Source: Flavobacterium crocinum (lineage in GTDB: Bacteria > Bacteroidota > Bacteroidia > Flavobacteriales > Flavobacteriaceae). From it: 64,000 bases of DNA. The DNA lies in contig NZ_CP029255.1 of the NCBI RefSeq assembly GCF_003122385.1, forward strand, positions 5,813,432-5,877,431, written 5' to 3'. Positions 9,213-16,740 of the stretch are shown piece by piece. A model generated the notes under the pieces. It did not search any database. It was not told where the DNA came from and saw nothing but the letters and a program-made list of their open reading frames with translations. Both the position numbers and the translations under genes were made by a program. Position 1 is the stretch's first letter. The number at the start of each line of letters is the position of its first letter.

Positions 9213-9335
9213 ATTATAAATTATTATCTTGCAAGAAGTAGGACATTAAGTCCTGATATAGCTTCGCTTCTCCAAGTCACATATTAGAGCTTAGAGAATG
9301 CTATTAAAAAACTAAAAATCAAACCAATACAAAAC

Positions 9336-9355
9336 AAAAGCTGTGATTTGCTTTT
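9336..9355 (-). other. Leader hairpin in front of the polysaccharide operon
   Basis: The arms AAAAGC and GCTTTT pair around an 8-base loop, with runs of T on both sides. If transcription starts from the element at 9368-9375, this hairpin would be near the 5' end of the operon's long untranslated leader of about 150 bases, well upstream of the first start codon at 9212. It could act as an attenuator or as an RNA-stabilising stem-loop. The stem is short, so this is tentative. Confidence 0.35.
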
Positions 9356-9367
9356 TTAATTATTGCG

Positions 9368-9375
9368 CAAAAGTA
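9368..9375 (-). promoter_or_regulatory. Promoter -7 element for the polysaccharide operon
   Basis: The minus strand reads TACTTTTG here, an exact match to the Bacteroidetes TAnnTTTG -7 element, and it is followed by the GC that often comes next. No clear TTTG is seen at -33, only T-rich sequence. It faces the TagD-like gene, leaving a leader of about 150 bases. Confidence 0.5.
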
Positions 9376-9474
9376 AATCATCGAATTACCTAAAAAAAGC
9401 TAAAAAGAAAGAAATGTCTTATTTTATTACAAAAAAAACTTATAGGTTTTACTACAATTATGAGGTTGTAATTT

Positions 9475-9482
9475 TAAATTTG
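9475..9482 (+). promoter_or_regulatory. Promoter -7 element close to a start codon
   Basis: TAAATTTG matches the TAnnTTTG consensus and ends only seven bases before the ATG at 9490. Transcription would therefore begin at or next to the start codon, giving a leaderless or nearly leaderless message. The -33 region is only T-rich. Confidence 0.45.
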
Positions 9483-9489
9483 TGAAATA

Positions 9490-10455
9490 ATGAAGGTGTT
9501 TAGAATTATTTTTATATTGATAATCAATCAACTACACAGTCAAGTTTCTGGCTGTACAGATGCCTTAGCCAAAAATTACAATCCAAAAGCGATCAAAAAT
9601 GACGGAAGTTGTTTTTATCAAAACCTAAAAATAAAATCTCAATATTCTAAAAAATTGAGTGATTCTATTAAAGAAACTTCAGGATTAATTGATTTTAGTA
9701 ATCTAATTTGGACGCACAATGATGATCATGATAAAACTGTTTATGGCCTAGATTCTTTAGGCATAATTAAAAAGAAAATTATACTTAAGAACGTTATTAA
9801 TCATGACTGGGAAGAAATTTCACAAGACAGTTCGTATCTTTATATTGGAGATTTTGGAAATAACTATTCCGGAAACCGAACAGATCTGCAAATTCTCAAA
9901 ATAGAAAAGAAATCATTTTTAGAAGAAAAACCTAAAATAGAAATTATCTCTTTTAGCTATTCCGATCAAACTGATTTTGCTCCTGCCAAACCAAACAAAA
10001 CCAATTTTGACTGCGAGGCTTTTATAGTTTCCAAAGACAGCATTTTTTTGTTTACCAAACAATGGAATACTTCTAAAACTTCTATTTATTCATTACCAAA
10101 TCAGGCAGGAACACAAGTCGCAAAATACAAATCAACTCTTGATACAAAAGGTTTAGTAACGGGAGCAACTTATCTGGAAAATAAAAATTTGATTGTTTTA
10201 TGTGGTTACACTAAACTTGGAAAACCTTTTTTATACCTCCTTTACGATTTCAAAAATCAGGAATTCCTGTCTGGGAATAAAAGACGAATCGCTTTAAAAC
10301 TACCTTTCCATCAAATTGAAGGTATTGCGACAAAAGATGGTTTACATTATTTTTTGACTAATGAAGCTCTCGTACGCAAACCTCTCATAAATGTCAAACA
10401 GCAGATTCATTATTTTGATCTAAGTGCCGTACTGGCTTTGTATCTCCATAAATAA
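9490..10455 (+). CDS. Secreted protein with one GCTD-type motif and a propeller-like body
   Basis: A 321-residue protein with a signal peptide (MKVFRIIFILIINQLHSQ). Directly after it comes one copy of the motif GCTDALAKNYNPKAIKNDGS, a short Asp/Asn-rich repeat common in secreted Bacteroidetes proteins, where it usually occurs in tandem arrays. The rest consists of beta-strand-rich repeats such as HDWEEISQDSSYLYIGDFG and DCEAFIVSKDSIFLF, which look like blades of a beta-propeller. A similar layout (PDFESLTHHNDTLYVFG) is seen in the product of 37043-37879. It stands alone between divergent operons and is probably periplasmic or extracellular. No enzymatic function is evident. Confidence 0.65.
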   Translation: MKVFRIIFILIINQLHSQVSGCTDALAKNYNPKAIKNDGSCFYQNLKIKSQYSKKLSDSIKETSGLIDFSNLIWTHNDDHDKTVYGLDSLGIIKKKIILKNVINHDWEEISQDSSYLYIGDFGNNYSGNRTDLQILKIEKKSFLEEKPKIEIISFSYSDQTDFAPAKPNKTNFDCEAFIVSKDSIFLFTKQWNTSKTSIYSLPNQAGTQVAKYKSTLDTKGLVTGATYLENKNLIVLCGYTKLGKPFLYLLYDFKNQEFLSGNKRRIALKLPFHQIEGIATKDGLHYFLTNEALVRKPLINVKQQIHYFDLSAVLALYLHK

Positions 10456-10479
10456 TTCGCAAATCGTAAGATAATAGTT

Positions 10480-10487
10480 TACTTTTG
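10480..10487 (+). promoter_or_regulatory. Promoter -7 element of the ABC-F gene
   Basis: TACTTTTG fits TAnnTTTG exactly. A TTCG at 10456-10459 lies 20 bases upstream as a weak -33 partner. The GTG start of the ABC-F gene is at 10505, so the leader would be about ten bases. Confidence 0.5.
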
Positions 10488-10504
10488 CAAAAAATTTTAT
10501 TCTT

Positions 10505-12367
10505 GTGAATTACTTATCTGTAGAAAATATATCAAAGTCATTTGGCGAAAGAGTCCTTTTTGACAACATTTCTTTTGGAATTAATAAAGACCAAAAAATC
10601 GCTTTTATTGCAAAAAATGGTTCCGGAAAAACAACCATTATGAGCATCATCAATGGCCTGGATGAACCTGACACTGGACAAGTCGTATTAAGAAAAGGCA
10701 TTAGAATGGCATTTCTTTCACAAGAAAACAATCTTCAGGATGAACTTACAATTGAGGAAAGTATTTTTGCCTCAGACAATGAAACACTTAAGATAATTGA
10801 AGCTTACGAAAAGGCTTTAGAGAATCCTTCTGACGAAGAGGCTTACCAAAAAGCTTTTGATGGAATGGACCAACATAATGCCTGGGATTTTGAAACGCAG
10901 TACAAACAGATTCTATTCAAATTAAAACTGGAAGATTTCAAACTTAAAGTAAAAAATCTTTCCGGAGGACAAAAAAAACGTCTTTCACTGGCAATAATAT
11001 TAATCAACCGTCCAGATTTATTGATTTTAGATGAGCCAACCAACCACTTAGATCTCGAAATGATTGAATGGCTGGAAAGTTATTTCGCCAAAGAAAACAT
11101 TACATTGTTTATGGTAACACACGACCGTTTCTTTTTGGAGCGTGTTTGTAACGAGATTATTGAATTAGACAACGGAAAATTATATCAATACAAAGGAAAT
11201 TATTCTTATTACTTAGAGAAAAAAGAAGAAAGAATTACTTCTGAAAATGCCAGTATTGACAAAGCAAAAAATCTTTTTGTAAAAGAATTAGAATGGATGC
11301 GTCGTCAGCCAAAAGCGAGAACAACCAAATCTAAATCCCGTCAGGACGATTTTTATATTATTAAAGAAAAAGCACAGAGCCGACGAAAAGAAAACAAAGT
11401 CGAGCTTGAAATTAATATGGAAAGAATGGGAAGCAAAATTATTGAGCTTCATAAACTTTCTAAAAAATTCAAGGATAAAGTTATTCTGGATAATTTCAGT
11501 TTTGACTTTCAGCGTGGCGAACGTATTGGAATTATCGGTAAAAATGGAACCGGAAAATCTACTTTCTTAAATTTATTGACAGGTACAATTCCACCGGACA
11601 GTGGACGTGTTGTAAAAGGTGATACTATAAAAGTGGGTTATTACACACAATCCGGGATCAATCCAAAACCGGGACAGCGTGTCATCGATATCATTAAAGA
11701 ATACGGGGAGTACATTCCGTTGGCAAAAGGAAAAATCATTTCGGCTTCACAATTATTGGAGCGCTTTCTTTTTGATGCTAAAAAACAATACGATTATGTC
11801 GAAAAATTAAGTGGTGGAGAATTAAAACGCTTGTATTTATGTACCGTTTTAATTCAGAATCCGAACTTTTTGATTCTTGATGAGCCAACCAATGATTTGG
11901 ATATTGTGACTTTGAATGTTTTAGAAAGTTTCCTACTGGATTATCCCGGTTGTTTATTGGTAGTTTCTCATGATCGTTATTTTATGGATAAAATTGTGGA
12001 TCATTTATTTGTATTCAGAGGAGAAGGCGAAATTGAAAATTTCCCTGGAAACTATTCTGACTTCAGAGCTTATGAAGACAGCGCAGATGTTGCTCAAAAA
12101 GAAGAAAACAAAGCCGAAAAAAAAGACTGGAAACAAAATAATCCAACCGGCAACTTAAGTTTTAACGAACAGAAAGAATACCAAAAAATCGAAAGAGAAA
12201 TAAAAGATTTAGAAATCGAAAAAACGAAAATCGAACAATTATTCTCTGATGGAAAAGTAGCTGATTCTGACATTGAGAAAAAAGCAAATGAATTACAAAA
12301 TATAATTAAGAAAATTGATGCAAAAGAAGAACGTTGGTTTGAGCTTTCTGCCAAACTTGAAGGATAA
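10505..12367 (+). CDS. ABC-F family ATPase (Uup-like)
   Basis: A 620-residue soluble protein with two ABC ATPase domains and no membrane segments. The first has Walker A GKNGSGKTT-like AKNGSGKTTIMS near residue 37, signature LSGGQKKRLSLA near 155 and Walker B LLILDEPTNHLD. The second has GKNGTGKSTFLN near 345, LSGGELKRLYLC and FLILDEPTNDLD. The linker contains the WMRRQPKARTTKSKSRQ arginine-rich segment of Uup, and the last 80 residues form a coiled coil (about 540-620) as in Uup. ABC-F proteins act on the ribosome or on DNA-linked processes rather than in transport. The start is GTG at 10505, just before the conserved NYLSVENISKSFG. Confidence 0.92.
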   Translation: MNYLSVENISKSFGERVLFDNISFGINKDQKIAFIAKNGSGKTTIMSIINGLDEPDTGQVVLRKGIRMAFLSQENNLQDELTIEESIFASDNETLKIIEAYEKALENPSDEEAYQKAFDGMDQHNAWDFETQYKQILFKLKLEDFKLKVKNLSGGQKKRLSLAIILINRPDLLILDEPTNHLDLEMIEWLESYFAKENITLFMVTHDRFFLERVCNEIIELDNGKLYQYKGNYSYYLEKKEERITSENASIDKAKNLFVKELEWMRRQPKARTTKSKSRQDDFYIIKEKAQSRRKENKVELEINMERMGSKIIELHKLSKKFKDKVILDNFSFDFQRGERIGIIGKNGTGKSTFLNLLTGTIPPDSGRVVKGDTIKVGYYTQSGINPKPGQRVIDIIKEYGEYIPLAKGKIISASQLLERFLFDAKKQYDYVEKLSGGELKRLYLCTVLIQNPNFLILDEPTNDLDIVTLNVLESFLLDYPGCLLVVSHDRYFMDKIVDHLFVFRGEGEIENFPGNYSDFRAYEDSADVAQKEENKAEKKDWKQNNPTGNLSFNEQKEYQKIEREIKDLEIEKTKIEQLFSDGKVADSDIEKKANELQNIIKKIDAKEERWFELSAKLEG

Positions 12368-12481
12368 TTTTTTCGCTTAGCTTTCAGTTTCAGCCTTTTC
12401 GATGAATGTTAATGTCTAAAAAACTGTTACTGTCATAAAAACTAATTTATATATTTACGGCCTTAAAAAAACAAATACCAT

Positions 12482-12958
12482 ATGAAAAAATTATTAGTAG
12501 CATTTTCAATCCTGACATTTTTTATTTCTTGTACAAGTGATTCAGGATTAGAGAGAATTCCTGAAAAAATAGACTACAGTGCTGAAAATGAAAAAGAAAT
12601 TACTGAGTATTTAGCTAAAAATAATTTAACTGCTCAAAAATCAAACACAGGTCTGCACTACATTATCAAAGAAGCAGGAACCGGTAAACAGCCTACCTTA
12701 CAATCAAATGTAACAGTAACCTATAAAGGTACTCTTACCAACGGAACTGTTTTTGATCAAACTACCACCGCTGCAGGAGTAACATTCCCATTAAATAAAT
12801 TAATATTAGGATGGCAGGAAGGATTGCCGCTTTTAAAAGAAGGTGGAAGTGCTTCTTTGTTTATTCCGGCACATTTAGGATATGGCAGTAGTAAGGCTGG
12901 AAACATTCCTGCAGGTTCTGTTTTAATTTTTGAGATTAAGCTAATCGCAACAAATTAA
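12482..12958 (+). CDS. FKBP-type peptidyl-prolyl isomerase lipoprotein
   Basis: A 158-residue protein with a lipoprotein signal peptide (MKKLLVAFSILTFFISC; Cys about residue 17). An FKBP domain covers roughly residues 55-157: SNVTVTYKGTLTNGTVFDQT, then LILGWQEGLPLLKEGG and LFIPAHLGYGSSKAGNIPAG. Residues known to line the FKBP pocket (Tyr, Phe-Asp, Trp, Tyr-Gly) are present, so it should be active. It would sit in the envelope and assist folding of periplasmic or outer-membrane proteins. Promoter-like TATATTTA lies 30 bases upstream. A methyltransferase gene follows 26 bases downstream. Confidence 0.9.
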   Translation: MKKLLVAFSILTFFISCTSDSGLERIPEKIDYSAENEKEITEYLAKNNLTAQKSNTGLHYIIKEAGTGKQPTLQSNVTVTYKGTLTNGTVFDQTTTAAGVTFPLNKLILGWQEGLPLLKEGGSASLFIPAHLGYGSSKAGNIPAGSVLIFEIKLIATN

Positions 12959-12984
12959 TTTCAGTAAACAGAATAGTACAAAGA

Positions 12985-13764
12985 ATGCTGTTTCAAATAA
13001 AATCTTATCTGAAATTTTTATGGAATTCTAAAAACGAACATGCGGTTCATTCGCCGTTCGTTTTTAGTTTACTGACAAAATGTTTTTACGATAAGAAAAC
13101 CAAACCTGAATATGCAATTCTAAAAAAATACAGAAAATCGCTTTTAGAAAATAAAAATTTCATTGAAGTAACTGATTTTGGCGCTGGATCAAAAGTCTTT
13201 AAATCCAATAGAAGACAGATTTCTAAAATTGCTCAAACAGCAGGAATTTCAGTAAAAAGAGCCGAATTATTATTTCGCGTAACCCGATATTTTCAGCCTG
13301 AAACTATTCTAGAAATAGGAACATCATTAGGATTAGCAACATCAGCTTTGGCTTTAGGAAATCCAAAAGCAAAAGTAACTACAATAGAAGGCTGTCCTAA
13401 TACGGCCAATGTTGCGCAAAATCAGCTGAATCAATTGAATTGTAAAAATGTAGAAAATGTTATTTCTGAATTTCAATCATTTCTAATTTCAGAAAACCTA
13501 AATTCCAAAATCTACAATCTAATTTATTTTGATGGCAATCATTCCAAAAAAGCAACGCTTGCCTATTTTGAACTTTTATTATCGACAACAGACAACGATT
13601 CTGTCTGGATTTTTGACGATATTCATTGGTCAGAAGAAATGGAAGAAGCATGGAGAATTATAAAAGATCATCCTAAAGTAAAAGTCACAATTGATACTTT
13701 TCAATGGGGATTTGTATTTTTTAGAAGAGAACAACAAAAAGAACACTTTATAATAAGAGCATAA
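12985..13764 (+). CDS. Class I SAM-dependent (O-)methyltransferase
   Basis: A 259-residue protein. After an N-terminal region with conserved HAVHSPFVF comes the SAM-binding motif I TILEIGTSLGLATSALALG near residues 110-130, then TTIEGCPN (motif II) and NLIYFDGNHSK near 175. The layout matches the O-methyltransferase family 3 / class I group common in Flavobacteria. The substrate is not evident. It ends at a strong bidirectional terminator shared with the convergent lipoprotein gene at 13818-14477. Confidence 0.8.
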   Translation: MLFQIKSYLKFLWNSKNEHAVHSPFVFSLLTKCFYDKKTKPEYAILKKYRKSLLENKNFIEVTDFGAGSKVFKSNRRQISKIAQTAGISVKRAELLFRVTRYFQPETILEIGTSLGLATSALALGNPKAKVTTIEGCPNTANVAQNQLNQLNCKNVENVISEFQSFLISENLNSKIYNLIYFDGNHSKKATLAYFELLLSTTDNDSVWIFDDIHWSEEMEEAWRIIKDHPKVKVTIDTFQWGFVFFRREQQKEHFIIRA

Positions 13765-13797
13765 AAAAAGACAATCAGAAATGATTGTCTTTTTTTT
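13763..13797. terminator. Bidirectional intrinsic terminator
   Basis: AAAAAAAGACAATCA and TGATTGTCTTTTTTTT form a perfect stem around a GAAA tetraloop, with a T run at one end and an A run at the other. It serves the two convergent genes ending at 13764 and 13818. Confidence 0.92.
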
Positions 13798-13817
13798 ACT
13801 AATTCAAAATTTAAAGC

Positions 13818-14477
13818 TTACTTTTTAGCCTCTTTATTCTCTTCTGCTTTTGCTCCCATTCTATTTACGGTATACATAGGTGCAAACTTAATTTTCAAAC
13901 CTGCAATTTTTCTATTGTCTTCAGCTGTTAGGCCTTCTTTTTCAACAGTATTTTTTCTACTGTCTAATGCTTCATACAATACTTTAATTTCATCCCAGTC
14001 TTCTCTTGAATATTTGTCTTTATTATTTTCTACTGTATGAACAAACTGTTGGTAAACACTGTGAATATTCTGAGCATTTACCCAAGCAAAGCTCATATCG
14101 TCTCCAATTTTTCCTTCACCAAACAAGGCATTTCTTAATTGTTGTTTAGGGCTTGGAGCCGGAGGGGCAAGAAGGGTGGTCATTTCTTTTTTGAAATCCT
14201 CATATTTTGCTTTACTTGTGTTTATTTTTTCAGTTTGAGCAGCATTATCTTTAATATCTGCTAAAGCAGCATCAGCTTCTGCAGCTCTTCTGTCATATTC
14301 TGATTCTACAGCATTCCAATTCTCTTTTAAATCTTCGGCTTTTACATTTTTAACCGAGTCTACGTAGGTTACATAAGAATCAATTGTATGCTGTGCTTTT
14401 TCTTGTTTTTCATCTTTACATGAAGTAAAGCTTAATCCTAATAATGCAATTACTGCAGCTATTTTTATATTTTTCAT
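13818..14477 (-). CDS. Predicted lipoprotein, mostly helical
   Basis: A 219-residue protein with a lipoprotein signal (MKNIKIAAVIALLGLSFTSC; Cys at about residue 20). The remainder is charged and helical, rich in Lys, Glu and Ala, with repeated patterns around YVDSVKNVKAEDLKENWNAV that suggest antiparallel coiled-coil helices. I recognise it only as one of the uncharacterised Flavobacteria lipoproteins (DUF6565-like is a guess). It would be membrane-anchored in the periplasm. It has its own promoter-like TAAATTTG at 14505-14512 and lies alone between convergent and divergent neighbours. Confidence 0.7.
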   Translation of the reverse strand: MKNIKIAAVIALLGLSFTSCKDEKQEKAQHTIDSYVTYVDSVKNVKAEDLKENWNAVESEYDRRAAEADAALADIKDNAAQTEKINTSKAKYEDFKKEMTTLLAPPAPSPKQQLRNALFGEGKIGDDMSFAWVNAQNIHSVYQQFVHTVENNKDKYSREDWDEIKVLYEALDSRKNTVEKEGLTAEDNRKIAGLKIKFAPMYTVNRMGAKAEENKEAKK

Positions 14478-14504
14478 AATCTTGATTGTTTAATTAATAC
14501 ATGT

Positions 14505-14512
14505 CAAATTTA
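14505..14512 (-). promoter_or_regulatory. Promoter -7 element of the helical lipoprotein gene
   Basis: The minus strand reads TAAATTTG, an exact TAnnTTTG match, 28 bases before the ATG at 14477. T-rich sequence with TTTAG lies at the -33 distance. The rest of the 300-base gap up to 14777 is AT-rich and shows nothing else recognisable apart from the plus-strand promoter at 14749. Confidence 0.5.
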
Positions 14513-14748
14513 CCTAAAACTAAATAGCATAAATTACATTATTATCACTTTTTACAGATTAAAAACATCTTAAAACTATAAAAACAACTAAAAAATATTA
14601 ATTATGTAAAATTAATTCAAAATAACACAACATCATTTCGTAAAAAAAATATATTTTAAAATTATAACGATTCTATTTAGAAGAAAAGAGATTTTTGTAA
14701 CAAAAACCAATTCTGAACTACTTATGTTTTTTATTGAAAAGTGTTTTG

Positions 14749-14756
14749 TACTTTTA
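14749..14756 (+). promoter_or_regulatory. Promoter -7 element of the LolD/MacB-type ATPase gene
   Basis: TACTTTTA matches TAnnTTTG at seven of eight positions, with a TTTT block 18 bases upstream. The ATG at 14778 gives a leader of about 15 bases. Confidence 0.4.
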
Positions 14757-14777
14757 AATCCAAAATTGTAAACCAAA

Positions 14778-15470
14778 ATGGCTGAACCATTAATTAAAAT
14801 AACTGATATCAGACGAAATTTCGTTTTAGGCAATGAAATTGTGTATGTTTTAAAAGGAATTGATTTAGAAATAAAAAAAGGGGAATACGTGGCCTTAATG
14901 GGGCCTTCGGGATCTGGAAAATCTACTTTAATGAATTTGCTAGGCTGTTTAGATACTCCAACTTCGGGACGTTATGTTTTAAATGGAAAAGATGTCAGCC
15001 AAATGAGAGACGATGAATTGGCCGAAATCAGGAACAAAGAAATTGGTTTCGTATTTCAGACTTTTAATTTATTACCAAGAACTACTGCATTAGATAATGT
15101 TGCACTTCCAATGATTTATGCAGGTTACGGAAAATCGGATCGAATTGCACGTGCAACTGAAGTTCTAAAACAAGTAAATCTTGCGGACAGAATGGATCAC
15201 CAGCCCAATCAGCTGTCAGGAGGTCAGCGCCAGCGTGTTGCTGTCGCGAGAGCATTAGTAAACAAACCTTCTATTATTTTAGCCGATGAGCCAACAGGAA
15301 ACTTAGACAGTAAAACTTCTGTCGAAATCATGAAGCTTTTTGGAGATATTCATGCACAAGGAAATACTGTAATTCTGGTAACTCACGAAGAAGATATTGC
15401 GGCGTATGCACATAGAGTTATTCGTTTGCGAGACGGTTTAATTGAAAGCGACACGAGAAAATCTGTTTAA
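14778..15470 (+). CDS. ABC transporter ATP-binding protein (LolD/MacB type), orphan
   Basis: A 230-residue single ABC domain. Walker [13 protein letters not shown] is near residue 43, the Q-loop [17 protein letters not shown] near 95, the signature [15 protein letters not shown] near 145, Walker [16 protein letters not shown] near 165 and the H-loop [12 protein letters not shown] near 202. The [11 protein letters not shown] spacing and Q-loop are typical of LolD/MacB ATPases, which drive extraction of lipoproteins or export of small molecules with FtsX-type permeases. No permease gene is adjacent. The permease at 57888-59132 is of the matching class and also has no ATPase neighbour. Confidence 0.9.
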   Translation: MAEPLIKITDIRRNFVLGNEIVYVLKGIDLEIKKGEYVALMGPSGSGKSTLMNLLGCLDTPTSGRYVLNGKDVSQMRDDELAEIRNKEIGFVFQTFNLLPRTTALDNVALPMIYAGYGKSDRIARATEVLKQVNLADRMDHQPNQLSGGQRQRVAVARALVNKPSIILADEPTGNLDSKTSVEIMKLFGDIHAQGNTVILVTHEEDIAAYAHRVIRLRDGLIESDTRKSV

Positions 15471-15554
15471 ACGTTTATTTGGTTAATCGTTTAATCGGAA
15501 AAAGAAAAACTTATAATCTCATTTCAATCCAGACAATTTCTAGGGATAGAATCT

Positions 15555-15620
15555 AGAAAAATAAGCTCAAAGAAGAGAAAACTTAGCATCTCAGAATCTC
15601 AGAACCTTAGCATCTTTAAA
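15555..15620. repeat. Single arm of the AACTTAGCATCTCAG repeat family
   Basis: Between the ABC ATPase and the adenosyltransferase genes lies AAAACTTAGCATCTCAGAAT and then AACCTTAGCATC. These are the same words that form one arm of the nested inverted repeat at 25594-25745. No partner arm is seen close by. Confidence 0.45.
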
Positions 15621-16190
15621 ATGAAAGTATATACCAAAACAGGCGATAAAGGTACAACAGCTCTTTTTGGAGGAACGCGCGTACCAAAAGACCATATCAG
15701 AATTGACAGTTACGGAACTGTTGATGAACTGAATTCCTATATCGGACTAATTCGTGATCAGGAAATAGACTCGCATTATAAGACTATTTTAATAGAAATT
15801 CAGGATCGTCTTTTTACGGTTGGTGCCATTTTGGCAACGCCACAAGAGAAAGAAGTTTTGAAAAATGGTGAACTTCGTTTAAAAAATCTTGGAATAATCG
15901 ATTCAGATATCGAATTACTCGAAAACGAAATAGATAAAATGGACGAAAGCCTTCCACCAATGACTCATTTTGTTTTACCCGGAGGACATCCAACCGTGTC
16001 ACATTGTCATATAGCACGTTGTATTTGCCGTCGGGCAGAACGTTTGGCAGTGCATTTAAGCCATAATGAACACGTTCCTGAAATAGCAATCCAGTACTTA
16101 AACCGACTTTCTGACTACCTTTTTGTCTTGGCACGGAAGTTGTCGTCTGACTTAAAAGCGGAGGAAGTGAAATGGATTCCAAGAAAGTAA
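15621..16190 (+). CDS. Cob(I)yrinic acid a,c-diamide adenosyltransferase (PduO/EutT-like ATR)
   Basis: A 189-residue protein. It opens with MKVYTKTGDKGTTALFGGTR, the ATP-binding N-terminal motif of PduO-type adenosyltransferases. HCHIARCICRRAERLAVHL near residues 130-150 and YLNRLSDYLFVLARKLS near 165 are the other conserved segments. It converts cob(I)alamin and ATP to adenosylcobalamin. The best-known users of that cofactor are methylmalonyl-CoA mutase and ribonucleotide reductase; the meaB gene at 28826-29914, a mutase chaperone, fits this. It is followed by a long intergenic stretch with an inverted repeat. Confidence 0.93.
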   Translation: MKVYTKTGDKGTTALFGGTRVPKDHIRIDSYGTVDELNSYIGLIRDQEIDSHYKTILIEIQDRLFTVGAILATPQEKEVLKNGELRLKNLGIIDSDIELLENEIDKMDESLPPMTHFVLPGGHPTVSHCHIARCICRRAERLAVHLSHNEHVPEIAIQYLNRLSDYLFVLARKLSSDLKAEEVKWIPRK

Positions 16191-16202
16191 AAAACTTTCT
16201 TA

Positions 16203-16338
16203 AAATTTCAATTTTTTAAAATTCCAAATTCCAAGAAAAATTAAAAATTCTTTGAATTTAAATTTGACATAAAAGCTTTAAAACAGGAGGATTTAAGCTC
16301 CTTTTTTGGAATTTGAAATTTAAAAATTGGGATTTAAA
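16203..16338. repeat. Imperfect inverted repeat (AAATTCCAAATTCC family) with internal hairpin
   Basis: The left arm 16203-16234 and the right arm 16307-16338 are imperfect inverse complements built from AAATTCCAAATTCC words. Between them AGGAG (near 16285) and CTCCT (near 16300), followed by a T run, form a short terminator-like hairpin for the gene ending at 16190. The same words recur at 52529-52577 and in degenerate form near 54790. Confidence 0.6.
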
Positions 16339-16402
16339 AAGAGACGTTCTTAAATTTTATTAAAATAAATCAAAATTTACTTGTCTTTTTCAGTAAAAAA
16401 TT

Positions 16403-16410
16403 TATTTTTG
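16403..16410 (+). promoter_or_regulatory. Promoter of the DUF2795 gene
   Basis: TATTTTTG fits TAnnTTTG exactly, and CTTG at 16380-16383 lies 19 bases upstream as a -33-like element. The ATG is at 16432. Confidence 0.55.
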
Positions 16411-16431
16411 CACAAACTAAACAGATAACAG

Positions 16432-16653
16432 ATGTATTGGACATTAGAATTAGCATCTTATTTAAGTGATGCGCCATGGCCTGCTAACAAAGACGAACTT
16501 ATTGACTACGCTATTAGAGCTGGCGCTCCATTAGAAGTAGTAGAAAACCTTCAATCAATCGAAGATGAAGGCGAGATATATGAATCAATGGAAGAAATTT
16601 GGCCTGATTATCCAACAGACGAAGATTATCTTTGGAATGAGGATGAATATTAA
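16432..16653 (+). CDS. Small DUF2795-family protein
   Basis: A 73-residue, very acidic protein: MYWTLELASYLSDAPWPANK, then a helical DELIDYAIRAGAPLEVVENL and a C-terminus rich in Glu, Asp and Trp. The N-terminal part, with its PWPANKDELIDYA pattern, fits the DUF2795 family of small bacterial proteins. It has its own promoter and a strong terminator, so it is a separate transcription unit just upstream of secA. Its function is unknown. The small size, high acidity and strong dedicated signals suggest an abundant cytoplasmic protein, which is an inference. Confidence 0.85.
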   Translation: MYWTLELASYLSDAPWPANKDELIDYAIRAGAPLEVVENLQSIEDEGEIYESMEEIWPDYPTDEDYLWNEDEY

Positions 16654-16660
16654 AAAAATA

Positions 16661-16703
16661 AACCAAAGAAAAAAGTCTCATCATAGAGGCTTTTTTTTTG
16701 GTT
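16661..16703 (+). terminator. Intrinsic terminator after the DUF2795 gene
   Basis: AACCAAAGAAAAAAG-CTC and GAG-CTTTTTTTTTGGTT pair around a six-base loop (ATCATA), with one mismatched pair. It separates the small gene from secA. Confidence 0.85.
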
Positions 16704-16740
16704 CAAATACATATTAAATAATAAAGAAATACAATAAATC

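Noticed and set aside
14633..14833. 66-residue frame on the minus strand across the start of the LolD-type gene
   Set aside because: It overlaps a strong gene and its promoter, and shows no family features.
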